This document shows positions 23,335 through 30,570 of a DNA stretch of 34,910 nucleotides, piece after piece. Source of the stretch: SIG636 sp045592105 (GTDB lineage Bacteria > Bacillota > Clostridia > Oscillospirales > CAG-382); the NCBI GenBank assembly GCA_045592105.1, contig JAZNUB010000051.1, positions 1 through 34,910 on the forward strand. The letters are read 5' to 3'. The notes below the pieces were generated by a model that was not told where the DNA came from, did not search any database, and saw only the letters and a program-made list of their open reading frames with translations. How positions within the stretch are numbered: the first letter of the stretch is position 1; every line of letters starts with the position of its first letter. Both the position numbers and the translations under genes were made by a program.

Positions 23335-24423
23335 TTATACGAAATTGCGATATTCCTTTTCCGCCAGATACTTGTCGATGAGCTGCTGGAAGCCCGTTAC
23401 CTCGGTCTTGCTCTGCAGCGCCTTGTCAAAGTTTGTGGAAACTTTGCCATAGGTGTAATAGCTGCCGCGATATTCCATAAAGTTGAAGGCGGAATTGACT
23501 TTGGGATTGCCCGTGAAGCGGTATTCCTGACCTACGGCAGAGTCACCCGTGATAGCGCACCAGGTCATCAGAGCGGTGATGTAGCCTGCCAGCATATTTT
23601 GATGATGACCGTCGGAGGCACTCTTGGAAATGATAAAGCTGTGACGGTGGTAGGTCAATTTGCTTCCGGGAACAGTTGTGTTGCCCTTGTGCACGTCTAC
23701 CACGAGCCTTCCCCAGTCAACCACGGTAATTCCCATATCCTCCAGAGTTTTCAGGTTCTCCATAACCAAGCGGTTTTCGGGAGTCAGCGTTTTTTCGTAG
23801 AATCTGTGGTGTACCAAAAAACAGAATTTTACGTTCGGATTTGCCTTGCGGAAAAAGGTGGTGATGGTTTTGACGTTATCCAGGATATTGCCCTTTGCGG
23901 TGCCCCCCTCCTGGATCATCACGTAGTCGTAATAAGGATCGACGAGATCTGCCTTATGATCGTGTCCGTCGCAGCCGCGGTCGGCGCTGCAGTTGCCGCC
24001 GAAGGTATCCTGCAGGGTATGTCCGCCGTAGGTCCAGTTGGTGACCTCAATATCAGCGCCGTTCTCCTTGGCGATCTGATAAAAATAGCCTTTGTCGTGG
24101 CTGCGCTGCTCTTGGGAAAAATTGGTGGTCTTTTTTTCCAAAACGCATTTTCCGTAGTAGGTGTAAGAGTTTCCGATAAAAATGAACTTCTTTCCGTCCA
24201 GGGGATGCTGAATGCTTTCGGAGTCCGTGGGCGGGGAGTAGGGCTCTCCGGTTTCGGTTTCAACGGTTTCGATGGTTTCCACGGTTTGTTTCTCCTTTGT
24301 TTCAACGGCTTCTTTGGTCTCGGTGGGCTTGCTTTCCTCGGTGATGGGGGCTAAACCGGAGGAGCAGGAAATGAGAGGGAGTGCCAAGGCAAGGGTTAAA
24401 ATGATGGCGAAAAATCGTTTCAT
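23335..24423 (-). CDS. SGNH-like lipoprotein, copy B
   Basis: The start is placed at ATG 24423 (MKRFFAII), with AAGGAGAATACC upstream; an in-frame extension to 24462 would run into the promoter. The 362-residue protein has the same design as copy A: lipobox ISCSS, a Thr/Glu/Lys-rich stalk, FIFIGNSYT, RGCDGHDH, SASDGHHQN, and an identical-type C-terminus ending EKEYRNFV. It is the first gene of the operon B - A - M81, 13 bases before copy A. The central third, including NILDNVKTITTFFRKA versus FLNSVDTIMKLFRKA in copy A, has diverged most and may set substrate choice. Confidence 0.7.
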   Translation of the reverse strand: MKRFFAIILTLALALPLISCSSGLAPITEESKPTETKEAVETKEKQTVETIETVETETGEPYSPPTDSESIQHPLDGKKFIFIGNSYTYYGKCVLEKKTTNFSQEQRSHDKGYFYQIAKENGADIEVTNWTYGGHTLQDTFGGNCSADRGCDGHDHKADLVDPYYDYVMIQEGGTAKGNILDNVKTITTFFRKANPNVKFCFLVHHRFYEKTLTPENRLVMENLKTLEDMGITVVDWGRLVVDVHKGNTTVPGSKLTYHRHSFIISKSASDGHHQNMLAGYITALMTWCAITGDSAVGQEYRFTGNPKVNSAFNFMEYRGSYYTYGKVSTNFDKALQSKTEVTGFQQLIDKYLAEKEYRNFV

Positions 24424-24450
24424 GGTATTCTCCTTATTGATGGTATCTTC

Positions 24451-24479
24451 AGTATACCTCAAATCGGAGCGCTTGTAAA
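24451..24479 (-). promoter_or_regulatory. Promoter of the SGNH-SGNH-M81 operon
   Basis: On the minus strand, TTTACA (24474-24479), 17 bases, TATACT (24451-24456), about 28 bases before the start codon of copy B. Confidence 0.65.
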
Positions 24480-24480
24480 G

Positions 24481-24509
24481 AAAAAAGACTGCAAAGCTGC
24501 AGTCTTTTT
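24481..24509 (-). terminator. Terminator of the acyl-CoA ligase gene
   Basis: AAAAAAGACTGCA pairs with TGCAGTCTTTTT across a short loop. On the minus strand it lies five bases after the ligase stop codon and ends in a T-run. Confidence 0.85.
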
Positions 24510-24513
24510 CGAT

Positions 24514-26223
24514 TTAGTCTTCTTTTGCAATTTCCTCGTGGCGCTTGACCTTTGCGGTGCTGGTTTTGATGAAAGGCTGCGTCTGGAAGGTCAGATGCTT
24601 GATGTGCTTGTAGGCGGGAAGGGTCTCGTTGACCTTTGCGATCTCCCCCTTCATAAAGGTGGCGAAATCCGTTTCGCTGCCGTCGGGCATTTTGTCGCGG
24701 AAGAATTCCTTGGAATAAACGATCTTTGCGGAGACCAGCAGGTCGTCCTCCTTTTTCTTGCCGTAGACCATGACCTCGCTGACGAAGGGAAGCTTTGCCA
24801 CGATCTCTTCCAATTCCTCGGGATAAATATTTTTGCCGCTTTTCAGAACGATTACGTTTTTCTTTCTACCGGTAATGAAGAGGAATCCGTCCTCGTCCAG
24901 TCTGCCCAGGTCTCCGGTGTGGAACACGCCGTCGATGAGAAGGGCCTCGGTCTCCTCAGGCATTTCGTAATAGCCGAGCATCACGTTGCCGCCCTTGGCG
25001 CAGATCTCTCCGATTCCGTCCTCGCCGGGATTTTCAATGGTGATCTCCACCGAGGGGAAGGCTTTGCCCACGGAGCCGTAGCGAATGTTCTCGGGATTTT
25101 CCGCAGTCAGAACGGGGCTGGTTTCCGTCAGGCCGTATCCCTGAACCGTCAGAATGCCGAAATCGTTAAAGCCCTTTGCCACCTCGCGGCTGATGGCGGA
25201 CGCTCCGCTGATGATGAATCGAAGCTCTCCGCCAAGCTCTGCCAAAATGGATTTGAACAGCTTTCTGCGGACGTCGATCCCCGTTTTCAAAAGGCCCTCG
25301 CTGATCTTCAACGCGTTTTGAACCAGCTTGGTCTTGCCCTGCTTTTCAACGCCGCGCAAAATGTTGCGGTACATGACTTCCAAAAGCAGCGGAACGCAGA
25401 CGAAGGTGGTGATCTTGTATTCCTTCAGATTTTTCTGCACGTATCTCAGACCGTCGCAGAACATATTGGTAGCGCCGGAGCAAAGAAAATAGGTCAGCCC
25501 CACGGAACCGAAGGTGTGGTGCAACGGGAGAAAGACCAGATTGCGATCCTCGGGATAGATCTGTTCTACCCGTAAAAGGTCGTAAAGGTTTGTGGCGATG
25601 TTGCGGTTGGAAAGCATGACCGCCTTGGAGGAAGAGGTGGTTCCGGAGGTGAAAATGATGGAAGCGATGGCGTCGGGAGCGGGAGAGAAATTATCAAAGG
25701 AGGAATCCTCCTTCAAGGCAAGCGTTCCGATCTCGCGGATCTCGCCGATGCTGGGAAGCTGTGCGGTAAGCTTTTTTGTGGTGATAAAATGGCGGATCCC
25801 CATATCGTTTTCCTTCGACAGAGCCAGCATCATATCCAAATGCTTTTCGTCGCATACCACCGCGTCCACGCGACTTCGTTTCAGGGAAAGCAGGATTTCC
25901 GGCTCGGTCAGCTCCTTGTCGAGGGGAACGATCACACCTACTCCGCAAAGCACGGCAAGATAGGTCAGGATCCATTCGTAAGAGTTGAATCCGATCAGGG
26001 CGATCCGTTTCTCGCCCAGACCCAAACTGCGGAGTCCCTGGCCGAAGGATCGGATCTCCTCCCAAAAACTGTGGTAGGATATATGACGGTAAAACGCCTT
26101 TCCGTTTTTTTCATCCTTTAGTACGAAAGCATCCTTTTCACCGTAAGCCTCGACGGCGTCCAGAACGTAGTCGCGGATCAGATCGTGCTGCGGTGCTTCC
26201 TTTATGATCGATAAGTGTTTCAT
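24514..26223 (-). CDS. AMP-binding acyl-CoA ligase (long-chain fatty acid type)
   Basis: A 569-residue adenylate-forming enzyme that activates a carboxylic acid with ATP, usually to a CoA thioester. The ATP loop is FTSGTTSSSK (191-200), then GYGLTETSPVL (about 360), HTGDLGRLDEDGF and the ITGRKKNVIVLKSGKNIYPEE hinge (about 430-460). The C-terminal lysine region (FIKTSTAKVKR) is intact. The closest general type is long-chain fatty-acid-CoA ligase. No carrier-protein domain is attached. It is divergent from a condensation-fold acyltransferase gene, about 165 bases apart, which suggests the ligase makes the acyl donor. It has its own promoter and terminator. Confidence 0.85.
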   Translation of the reverse strand: MKHLSIIKEAPQHDLIRDYVLDAVEAYGEKDAFVLKDEKNGKAFYRHISYHSFWEEIRSFGQGLRSLGLGEKRIALIGFNSYEWILTYLAVLCGVGVIVPLDKELTEPEILLSLKRSRVDAVVCDEKHLDMMLALSKENDMGIRHFITTKKLTAQLPSIGEIREIGTLALKEDSSFDNFSPAPDAIASIIFTSGTTSSSKAVMLSNRNIATNLYDLLRVEQIYPEDRNLVFLPLHHTFGSVGLTYFLCSGATNMFCDGLRYVQKNLKEYKITTFVCVPLLLEVMYRNILRGVEKQGKTKLVQNALKISEGLLKTGIDVRRKLFKSILAELGGELRFIISGASAISREVAKGFNDFGILTVQGYGLTETSPVLTAENPENIRYGSVGKAFPSVEITIENPGEDGIGEICAKGGNVMLGYYEMPEETEALLIDGVFHTGDLGRLDEDGFLFITGRKKNVIVLKSGKNIYPEELEEIVAKLPFVSEVMVYGKKKEDDLLVSAKIVYSKEFFRDKMPDGSETDFATFMKGEIAKVNETLPAYKHIKHLTFQTQPFIKTSTAKVKRHEEIAKED

Positions 26224-26253
26224 TTTAAAATCTCCTATCTGGTATTCGATACT

Positions 26254-26282
26254 ATGTTATCAGATTTCGCACACCTTGTCAA
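26254..26282 (-). promoter_or_regulatory. Promoter of the acyl-CoA ligase gene
   Basis: On the minus strand, TTGACA (26277-26282), 17 bases, TAACAT (26254-26259), about 30 bases before the start codon; AGGAGATTTTAAA is the ribosome site. Confidence 0.65.
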
Positions 26283-26326
26283 CGGCTTTTGGAAAAATAT
26301 ATCAAGAGAAAATTGACGATAAACTC

Positions 26327-26355
26327 TTGTACTTCTTTTATTCCTATGGTAAAAT
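26327..26355 (+). promoter_or_regulatory. Probable promoter of the six-gene envelope operon
   Basis: TTGTAC (26327-26332), 17 bases, TAAAAT (26350-26355), followed by an AGGAGG-type ribosome site before the ATG at 26389. The -35 is imperfect. Confidence 0.5.
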
Positions 26356-26388
26356 AAAGGGGAATATGACAGAAAAGGAGGGGCGAAT

Positions 26389-27672
26389 ATGAAAAACGAA
26401 AACAGGAAACGAATTTGGCTTCGTCTGGACAACGCCGCCAAGATCTTTCCCGCATCCATGCGTCCTACTTGGAGCAACGTATTCCGTCTCTCCGTGGATT
26501 TTACCGAGCCTGTTGATCCCGCGGCGCTTTCCCGTGCCGTGACCCGTGCCGCCAAGCGATTTCCTTCGATCTGCGTGCGGTTGGGGAGAGGGCTTTTTTG
26601 GTACTATCTGGAGGAAAGTGAAAATGCGCCGAAGCCGCGCCTTGAGGGGTGCCAGCCCTTGCTGCCCATGCAAAAAAAAGAGATTCGCCGTCTGGCTTTG
26701 CGCGTGATCTATTACGAGAACCGTTTGGCGGTGGAGTTTTTTCACGCTCTGACCGACGGAAGCGGTGCAATGGTCTTTCTTAAGACTCTTGCCGCCATCT
26801 ATCTGGAGGAGCGCTACGGCGTTTCCTGCTACGACGGACAAGACGTTTTGTTTCCCGAGGACGAGCCGAATGCAGAGGAGCTGGAGGATGCGTTCCTTCG
26901 CTATGCAGGTCCTACCGCCGCAAAACGGGAAATGCCCTACGCCTTCCGTCTGACGGGAAAGCCTGAGCCCGACGGCTTTTTGCACGTGACCTGCGGTACG
27001 GTGTCCTGCACCGAGATCCTTGCTGCTGCCAAGGCAAAGGGAGTCAGCCTGACGACCTATCTTGCAGCCGCTCTTTGTCTTTGCCTGGAAAAGCTTCAAA
27101 AAAAGCGTGTCGCTCCCTCCAAGGAAAAAGCGGTGCGGGTTCAGATCCCCGTGAATCTGCGAAAGAGCTTTCCCTCCAAAACCCTGCGGAATTTCGTGGC
27201 GGTGTACAACGTGGGAATGGAGAAGGGCGAAACGGATGCGGATTTCGACGAGCTTTTGTCCAGGATCCATCATCAGATGGCCCTTTATAATACTCCCCGC
27301 AACCTGCGAGCCATTTTTACCGCCAACGTCAACAGCGAAAAGGGAATGGCGATCCGCCTGGTTCCCTTGTTCCTGAAAAACATCGTGATGCGCGCGGTGT
27401 TCGATCGGGTAGGGGAGAGCCTTGCCTGCCTGTGTCTGTCGAATTTGGGCGCTGTTAGATTGCCCGAAAAAATGTCCGAATACGTGACGGGCTTTGACTT
27501 TATTATCGGTCCTCAGGCGAAAGCGCCTTACAACTGCGGCGTCGTCAGCTATGGGGACAAGCTTCGCATCCACCTGGTGCGCAATACGGTGGAGCCGGAG
27601 CTGGAACGGGAATTTTTCAGTTTTCTCACCGCCCGGGGTCTTACCGTGACCCTGGAAAGCAACGGGAGGTAA
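26389..27672 (+). CDS. Condensation-fold acyltransferase (alcohol acetyltransferase-like)
   Basis: A 427-residue protein with the fold pattern of condensation domains and alcohol acetyltransferases. The active-site motif HHxxxDG appears as FHALTDG (118-124): the second His (H119), D123 and G124 are kept, while the first His is replaced by Phe, which is tolerated in the family. N-terminal LDNAAKIFPA and the C-terminal NYNCG-like stretch (here PYNCGVVSYGDKL, about 382) support the two-lobe fold. It would transfer an acyl group from CoA to an alcohol or amine. The gene is followed after four bases by a zinc-ribbon membrane protein, a pairing I associate with other Clostridia. Substrate is unknown. 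Confidence 0.7.
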   Translation: MKNENRKRIWLRLDNAAKIFPASMRPTWSNVFRLSVDFTEPVDPAALSRAVTRAAKRFPSICVRLGRGLFWYYLEESENAPKPRLEGCQPLLPMQKKEIRRLALRVIYYENRLAVEFFHALTDGSGAMVFLKTLAAIYLEERYGVSCYDGQDVLFPEDEPNAEELEDAFLRYAGPTAAKREMPYAFRLTGKPEPDGFLHVTCGTVSCTEILAAAKAKGVSLTTYLAAALCLCLEKLQKKRVAPSKEKAVRVQIPVNLRKSFPSKTLRNFVAVYNVGMEKGETDADFDELLSRIHHQMALYNTPRNLRAIFTANVNSEKGMAIRLVPLFLKNIVMRAVFDRVGESLACLCLSNLGAVRLPEKMSEYVTGFDFIIGPQAKAPYNCGVVSYGDKLRIHLVRNTVEPELEREFFSFLTARGLTVTLESNGR

Positions 27673-27676
27673 AAAA

Positions 27677-28366
27677 ATGTATTGTATGAAATGCGGAGCA
27701 AAGCTTGCGGAAACGGAAGTAAAGTGCCCTTTGTGCGGCTTTGATCTGCCCCGACTTTCTCCCAGTCAGGAGAAGGGTCTGTATCCGCGGATCGCCCGTC
27801 CCCGTGATCGCGAGGATTTTAAGGGCTTGCTGCTCTTTTTCACCCTGCTTTTGTGCGGTGGCGGCGGAGCGGTGTTGGCTATGGATCTTTCTGCGGGCGG
27901 CGGAATCAGCTTTTCCGCCTGGGTTCTGTTCGGCATTTTGCTTTTTTACGTTGCCTTGCTTTTGCCGAGATGGTTTCGCAGACCGAATCCCGTGATCTTT
28001 CTGCCCGTATTCGGCATAAGCCTTTTGGGAATGCTTTGGTATCTGGATTTTCATTACGGCTCGGGATGGTTTTTTCCGCTGGTGCTTCCTTTGGCGGGCG
28101 GCTTTTTGCTGATGCTGGAGGCGGTGGTGACCCTGGTCCGCTATTTGCGCGGAGGGAAGCTTTACGTATACGGCGGGTTCTTTATCGGACTGGGATGCCT
28201 TTCCTTTGCTGCCGAATTGGGCTTCCGCGCCTTTTTCAAATTGCCCCTTTGCCTGACCTGGTCCCTGGTCCCCTTGATCCTGCTGTCTCTTGCGGGAATC
28301 GGACTTTTGGTCATTGCCATGGTTCCCCCCTTCCGCGCCTACGTGCAGAGAAGATTTTTCGTTTAA
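27677..28366 (+). CDS. Zinc-ribbon six-helix membrane protein (DUF6320-like)
   Basis: A 229-residue protein. Residues 1-22 form a zinc ribbon with C3, C6, C17 and C20 (YCMKCGAKL and KCPLCGF). Then come about six hydrophobic segments, roughly at 52-75, 77-100, 106-124, 127-152, 159-184 and 191-216. This matches the DUF6320-type proteins next to acetyltransferase-like genes in Clostridia, as I recall. The function is unknown; membrane position next to the acyltransferase suggests a shared pathway at the membrane. Its stop is 33 bases before the amidase gene. Confidence 0.65.
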   Translation: MYCMKCGAKLAETEVKCPLCGFDLPRLSPSQEKGLYPRIARPRDREDFKGLLLFFTLLLCGGGGAVLAMDLSAGGGISFSAWVLFGILLFYVALLLPRWFRRPNPVIFLPVFGISLLGMLWYLDFHYGSGWFFPLVLPLAGGFLLMLEAVVTLVRYLRGGKLYVYGGFFIGLGCLSFAAELGFRAFFKLPLCLTWSLVPLILLSLAGIGLLVIAMVPPFRAYVQRRFFV

Positions 28367-28398
28367 AGCTCGAATTTTGTCAATTAAAGGAATAAAAA

Positions 28399-29166
28399 AT
28401 GCCTACTCAATTAAACGTACAAACGAAAGAAGAAACCAAAACCGACGAGGTGCTTGAACCTTTGGCTGAGGAAGAAAAAGCCACTCAGCTTACCATGGAG
28501 CAGGCCAAAGCCGAGGAGAAAAAGCGCGGTCTGCTTCCGCTGATCCTTGCTCTTTCCCTGACCCTTTTTCTGATCCTGGGAACGCTGGTTGGTTTTTTGA
28601 TCGGGCCCGTCTTAAAGCCTCACGCTCCGGCGGGCGCCGAGCCGTCCAAGGGGAATAAAAGCGAATTTCCGAAATGGATCACCGAGGCATACCTGACTGA
28701 GGACGGCATCAGCCGTACCGGCGAAAAGCTACCCGAGGTTTTGAATATTGCGGTGCATTACGTGGCAAATCCCGGAACCGGTGCTATGGCAAACCGCAAC
28801 TATTTCGAAGGACCGCAGTCCACCACCAGCTCTCACTTTATCGTGGGGCTGGAGGGAGAGGTGCTGGTTTTGATCCCCTTAGATGAAAAAAGCTGCGCCA
28901 CCAACGAGCGCAACCGCGATACCATTTCCGTGGAGGTCTGCCATCCCGATGCAACGGGTGAATTTTCCCCCGTGACCTACGACAGCCTGGTTCGCCTTTT
29001 GGCGTATCTGTGCGACCGTTTCCAGCTGGCGGAGGAGGACCTGATCCGTCATTACGACGTAACGGGGAAAAAGTGCCCCCTTTATTACGTTGAGCACGAG
29101 GATGCATGGGAGCAGCTGAAGGCAGACGTAAAACAAGCACTTGAAAAAGGAGAATTCCGTGACTGA
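28399..29166 (+). CDS. Membrane-anchored N-acetylmuramoyl-L-alanine amidase (Amidase_2)
   Basis: A 255-residue protein: acidic cytoplasmic stretch (1-43), one membrane helix (44-70), then an extracellular T7-lysozyme-like amidase domain. The zinc ligands are seen as H120 (NIAVHYV), H218 (LIRHYDVTGKKCP) and C226; the spacing H218 to C226 is eight, as in T7 lysozyme. The SSHFIVG strand (144-150) also fits. It cleaves the bond between muramic acid and the stem peptide in the wall. The type II topology keeps it on the cell surface. It overlaps the next gene by eight bases, so the two are translationally coupled. Confidence 0.85.
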   Translation: MPTQLNVQTKEETKTDEVLEPLAEEEKATQLTMEQAKAEEKKRGLLPLILALSLTLFLILGTLVGFLIGPVLKPHAPAGAEPSKGNKSEFPKWITEAYLTEDGISRTGEKLPEVLNIAVHYVANPGTGAMANRNYFEGPQSTTSSHFIVGLEGEVLVLIPLDEKSCATNERNRDTISVEVCHPDATGEFSPVTYDSLVRLLAYLCDRFQLAEEDLIRHYDVTGKKCPLYYVEHEDAWEQLKADVKQALEKGEFRD

Positions 29167-29842
29167 ACGGCATAAACAGATCGTAAAGATAATCGCCTTC
29201 GTTTTACTGGTACTTTTCGTGTTCGCCGTCACCGCATATTTGGGAAAACCTTTGCTTACCATGGTAGAGGATCCCGAAAGATTTCGTGATCTGGTGGAGG
29301 AAAAGGGCTGGTATGCAAGGCTGCTATTCGTAGCAATGGTTTTTGTACAGGTGCTTCTTGCTCTGATCCCCGGGGAACCTCTGGAGATCTGCGCGGGGAT
29401 CGCCTTCGGAAGCATCGAGGGAACCCTTCTTTGCCTTGCGGGGATCTTTCTCGGCAGCGCGGTGGTGTTTCTTTTGGTTCGAAGCTTCGGTATCAAGCTG
29501 GCGGAGGTGTTCTTTTCCGTGGAAAAGCTTCGTTCCCTTCGCTTTTTGCAAAATGAAAGACGGCTGGACGTGGTGCTTTTTTTGCTGATGGCAATTCCCG
29601 GCACCCCCAAGGATCTGATCAGCTATTTCGTTCCGCTGACCAAGATCTCTCTTTGGCATTGGCTGCTGCTCACCACCCTTGCGCGCATTCCGTCGGTGGT
29701 ATCCTCCACCGTAGGCGGGGACGCCTTGGGAGAGGGGAAATATTTGTTTGCGGTGATCGTATTTGCCGTCACCTGCCTTGTTGCTCTGTTCGGAGCGTTC
29801 TTTTTCGACCTTTATACGCAGAAACGAAAAATGCGTAAATAA
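29159..29842 (+). CDS. VTT-domain (TVP38/TMEM64) membrane protein
   Basis: The start is GTG 29159, six bases after AAAGGAG and overlapping the amidase stop. An in-frame TTG at 29141 is also open but has no ribosome site. The 227-residue product has about six hydrophobic segments. The VTT signature is GEPLEICAGIAFG with the following GTLLCLAGIFLGSAVVFLLVR (about 75-112), and a second amphipathic loop contains AIPGTPKDLISYFVPLT. TVP38/DedA-type proteins move lipids across membranes or use proton gradients. The gene's place next to the acyltransferase and amidase fits an envelope-lipid task. Confidence 0.8.
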   Translation: MTERHKQIVKIIAFVLLVLFVFAVTAYLGKPLLTMVEDPERFRDLVEEKGWYARLLFVAMVFVQVLLALIPGEPLEICAGIAFGSIEGTLLCLAGIFLGSAVVFLLVRSFGIKLAEVFFSVEKLRSLRFLQNERRLDVVLFLLMAIPGTPKDLISYFVPLTKISLWHWLLLTTLARIPSVVSSTVGGDALGEGKYLFAVIVFAVTCLVALFGAFFFDLYTQKRKMRK

Positions 29843-29868
29843 TATATTCAGTATAAGGAGAAGCAACT

Positions 29869-30549
29869 ATGTTCGGATCCAAACTTGTCGTTCGGCGCTT
29901 TGACGGCTACGCCGAAAAATACGAAGCGAGAGACGTGGAGGAGGTCAAGGGCAGAATTCTGTTCTACGGTCACTCCCTCTTTACCCGTTGTGCTTATCAA
30001 AACAGATGGGGAAACCCTTCCTTGGAGGAGAACGTTCTCGGAAAGGACGGAAAGCCCGCGATCCTCAATCACGGCTTCGGTACATCTTCTGCAGACGATC
30101 TTCTGTACTATTATCCCCGTTTGGTGCGCCCCTACGAGCCCCGCGCTCTGGTGCTCTGCACCTCCAATAACGATTTTGGCTTTGGATACAGCCCCTTCGA
30201 GGTAGTGGATATTCTGGCAAGAGTCATCGACTGGACCAAGGCGGATTTCCCCGGAATCCCGATCTACGTATTTTCCAATTTGCCTACCTTAAAGGCTGTG
30301 GATACGGTCAGCGTGTTTACCCGCAACCGTGCCGAGTATGACAAAATGGTGGAAATTATGTGCGCGGAAAAAGAGGTTCGCTTCGTAAAGCTGGTGGATC
30401 AGCCCTATATGTTTGAAAAGGCTGAGGACGTAGGCAATTACGACAAGATCCGTGCAGACATTTTCAGCGAGGACCGCACCCATTACCACGCAGAAGGCTA
30501 TATGGTCTTCCATAACTTTATCCGCGAGCTTCTCGACGATATTTTATAA
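29869..30549 (+). CDS. SGNH/GDSL-type hydrolase, cytoplasmic
   Basis: A 226-residue protein. The block I nucleophile is S36 in ILFYGHSLF, where the usual Asp of GDSL is His. Block II glycine is in ILNHGFGTSSAD, block III Asn in CTSNNDFGFG, and block V Asp/His in DRTHYHAEGY. So the Ser-Gly-Asn-His set is complete. There is no signal peptide. Family members deacylate lipids, sugars or thioesters. It follows the VTT gene by 26 bases and precedes the transporter by 21, clearly in the same operon. It may remove acyl groups added by the upstream transferase; this is inference. Confidence 0.75.
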   Translation: MFGSKLVVRRFDGYAEKYEARDVEEVKGRILFYGHSLFTRCAYQNRWGNPSLEENVLGKDGKPAILNHGFGTSSADDLLYYYPRLVRPYEPRALVLCTSNNDFGFGYSPFEVVDILARVIDWTKADFPGIPIYVFSNLPTLKAVDTVSVFTRNRAEYDKMVEIMCAEKEVRFVKLVDQPYMFEKAEDVGNYDKIRADIFSEDRTHYHAEGYMVFHNFIRELLDDIL

Positions 30550-30570
30550 TCTTTCGTTTTGGAGGATCCT

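Larger units (their letters stand above)
22230..24423 (-). repeat. Tandem gene duplication, about 1.1 kb per unit
   Basis: Two head-to-tail units, 22230-23321 and 23335-24423. The N-terminal ~180 bases (23140-23321 versus 24242-24423) differ at only three positions by my reading. The last ~90 coding bases differ at about two. The middle differs much more, including at protein level. Confidence 0.9.
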
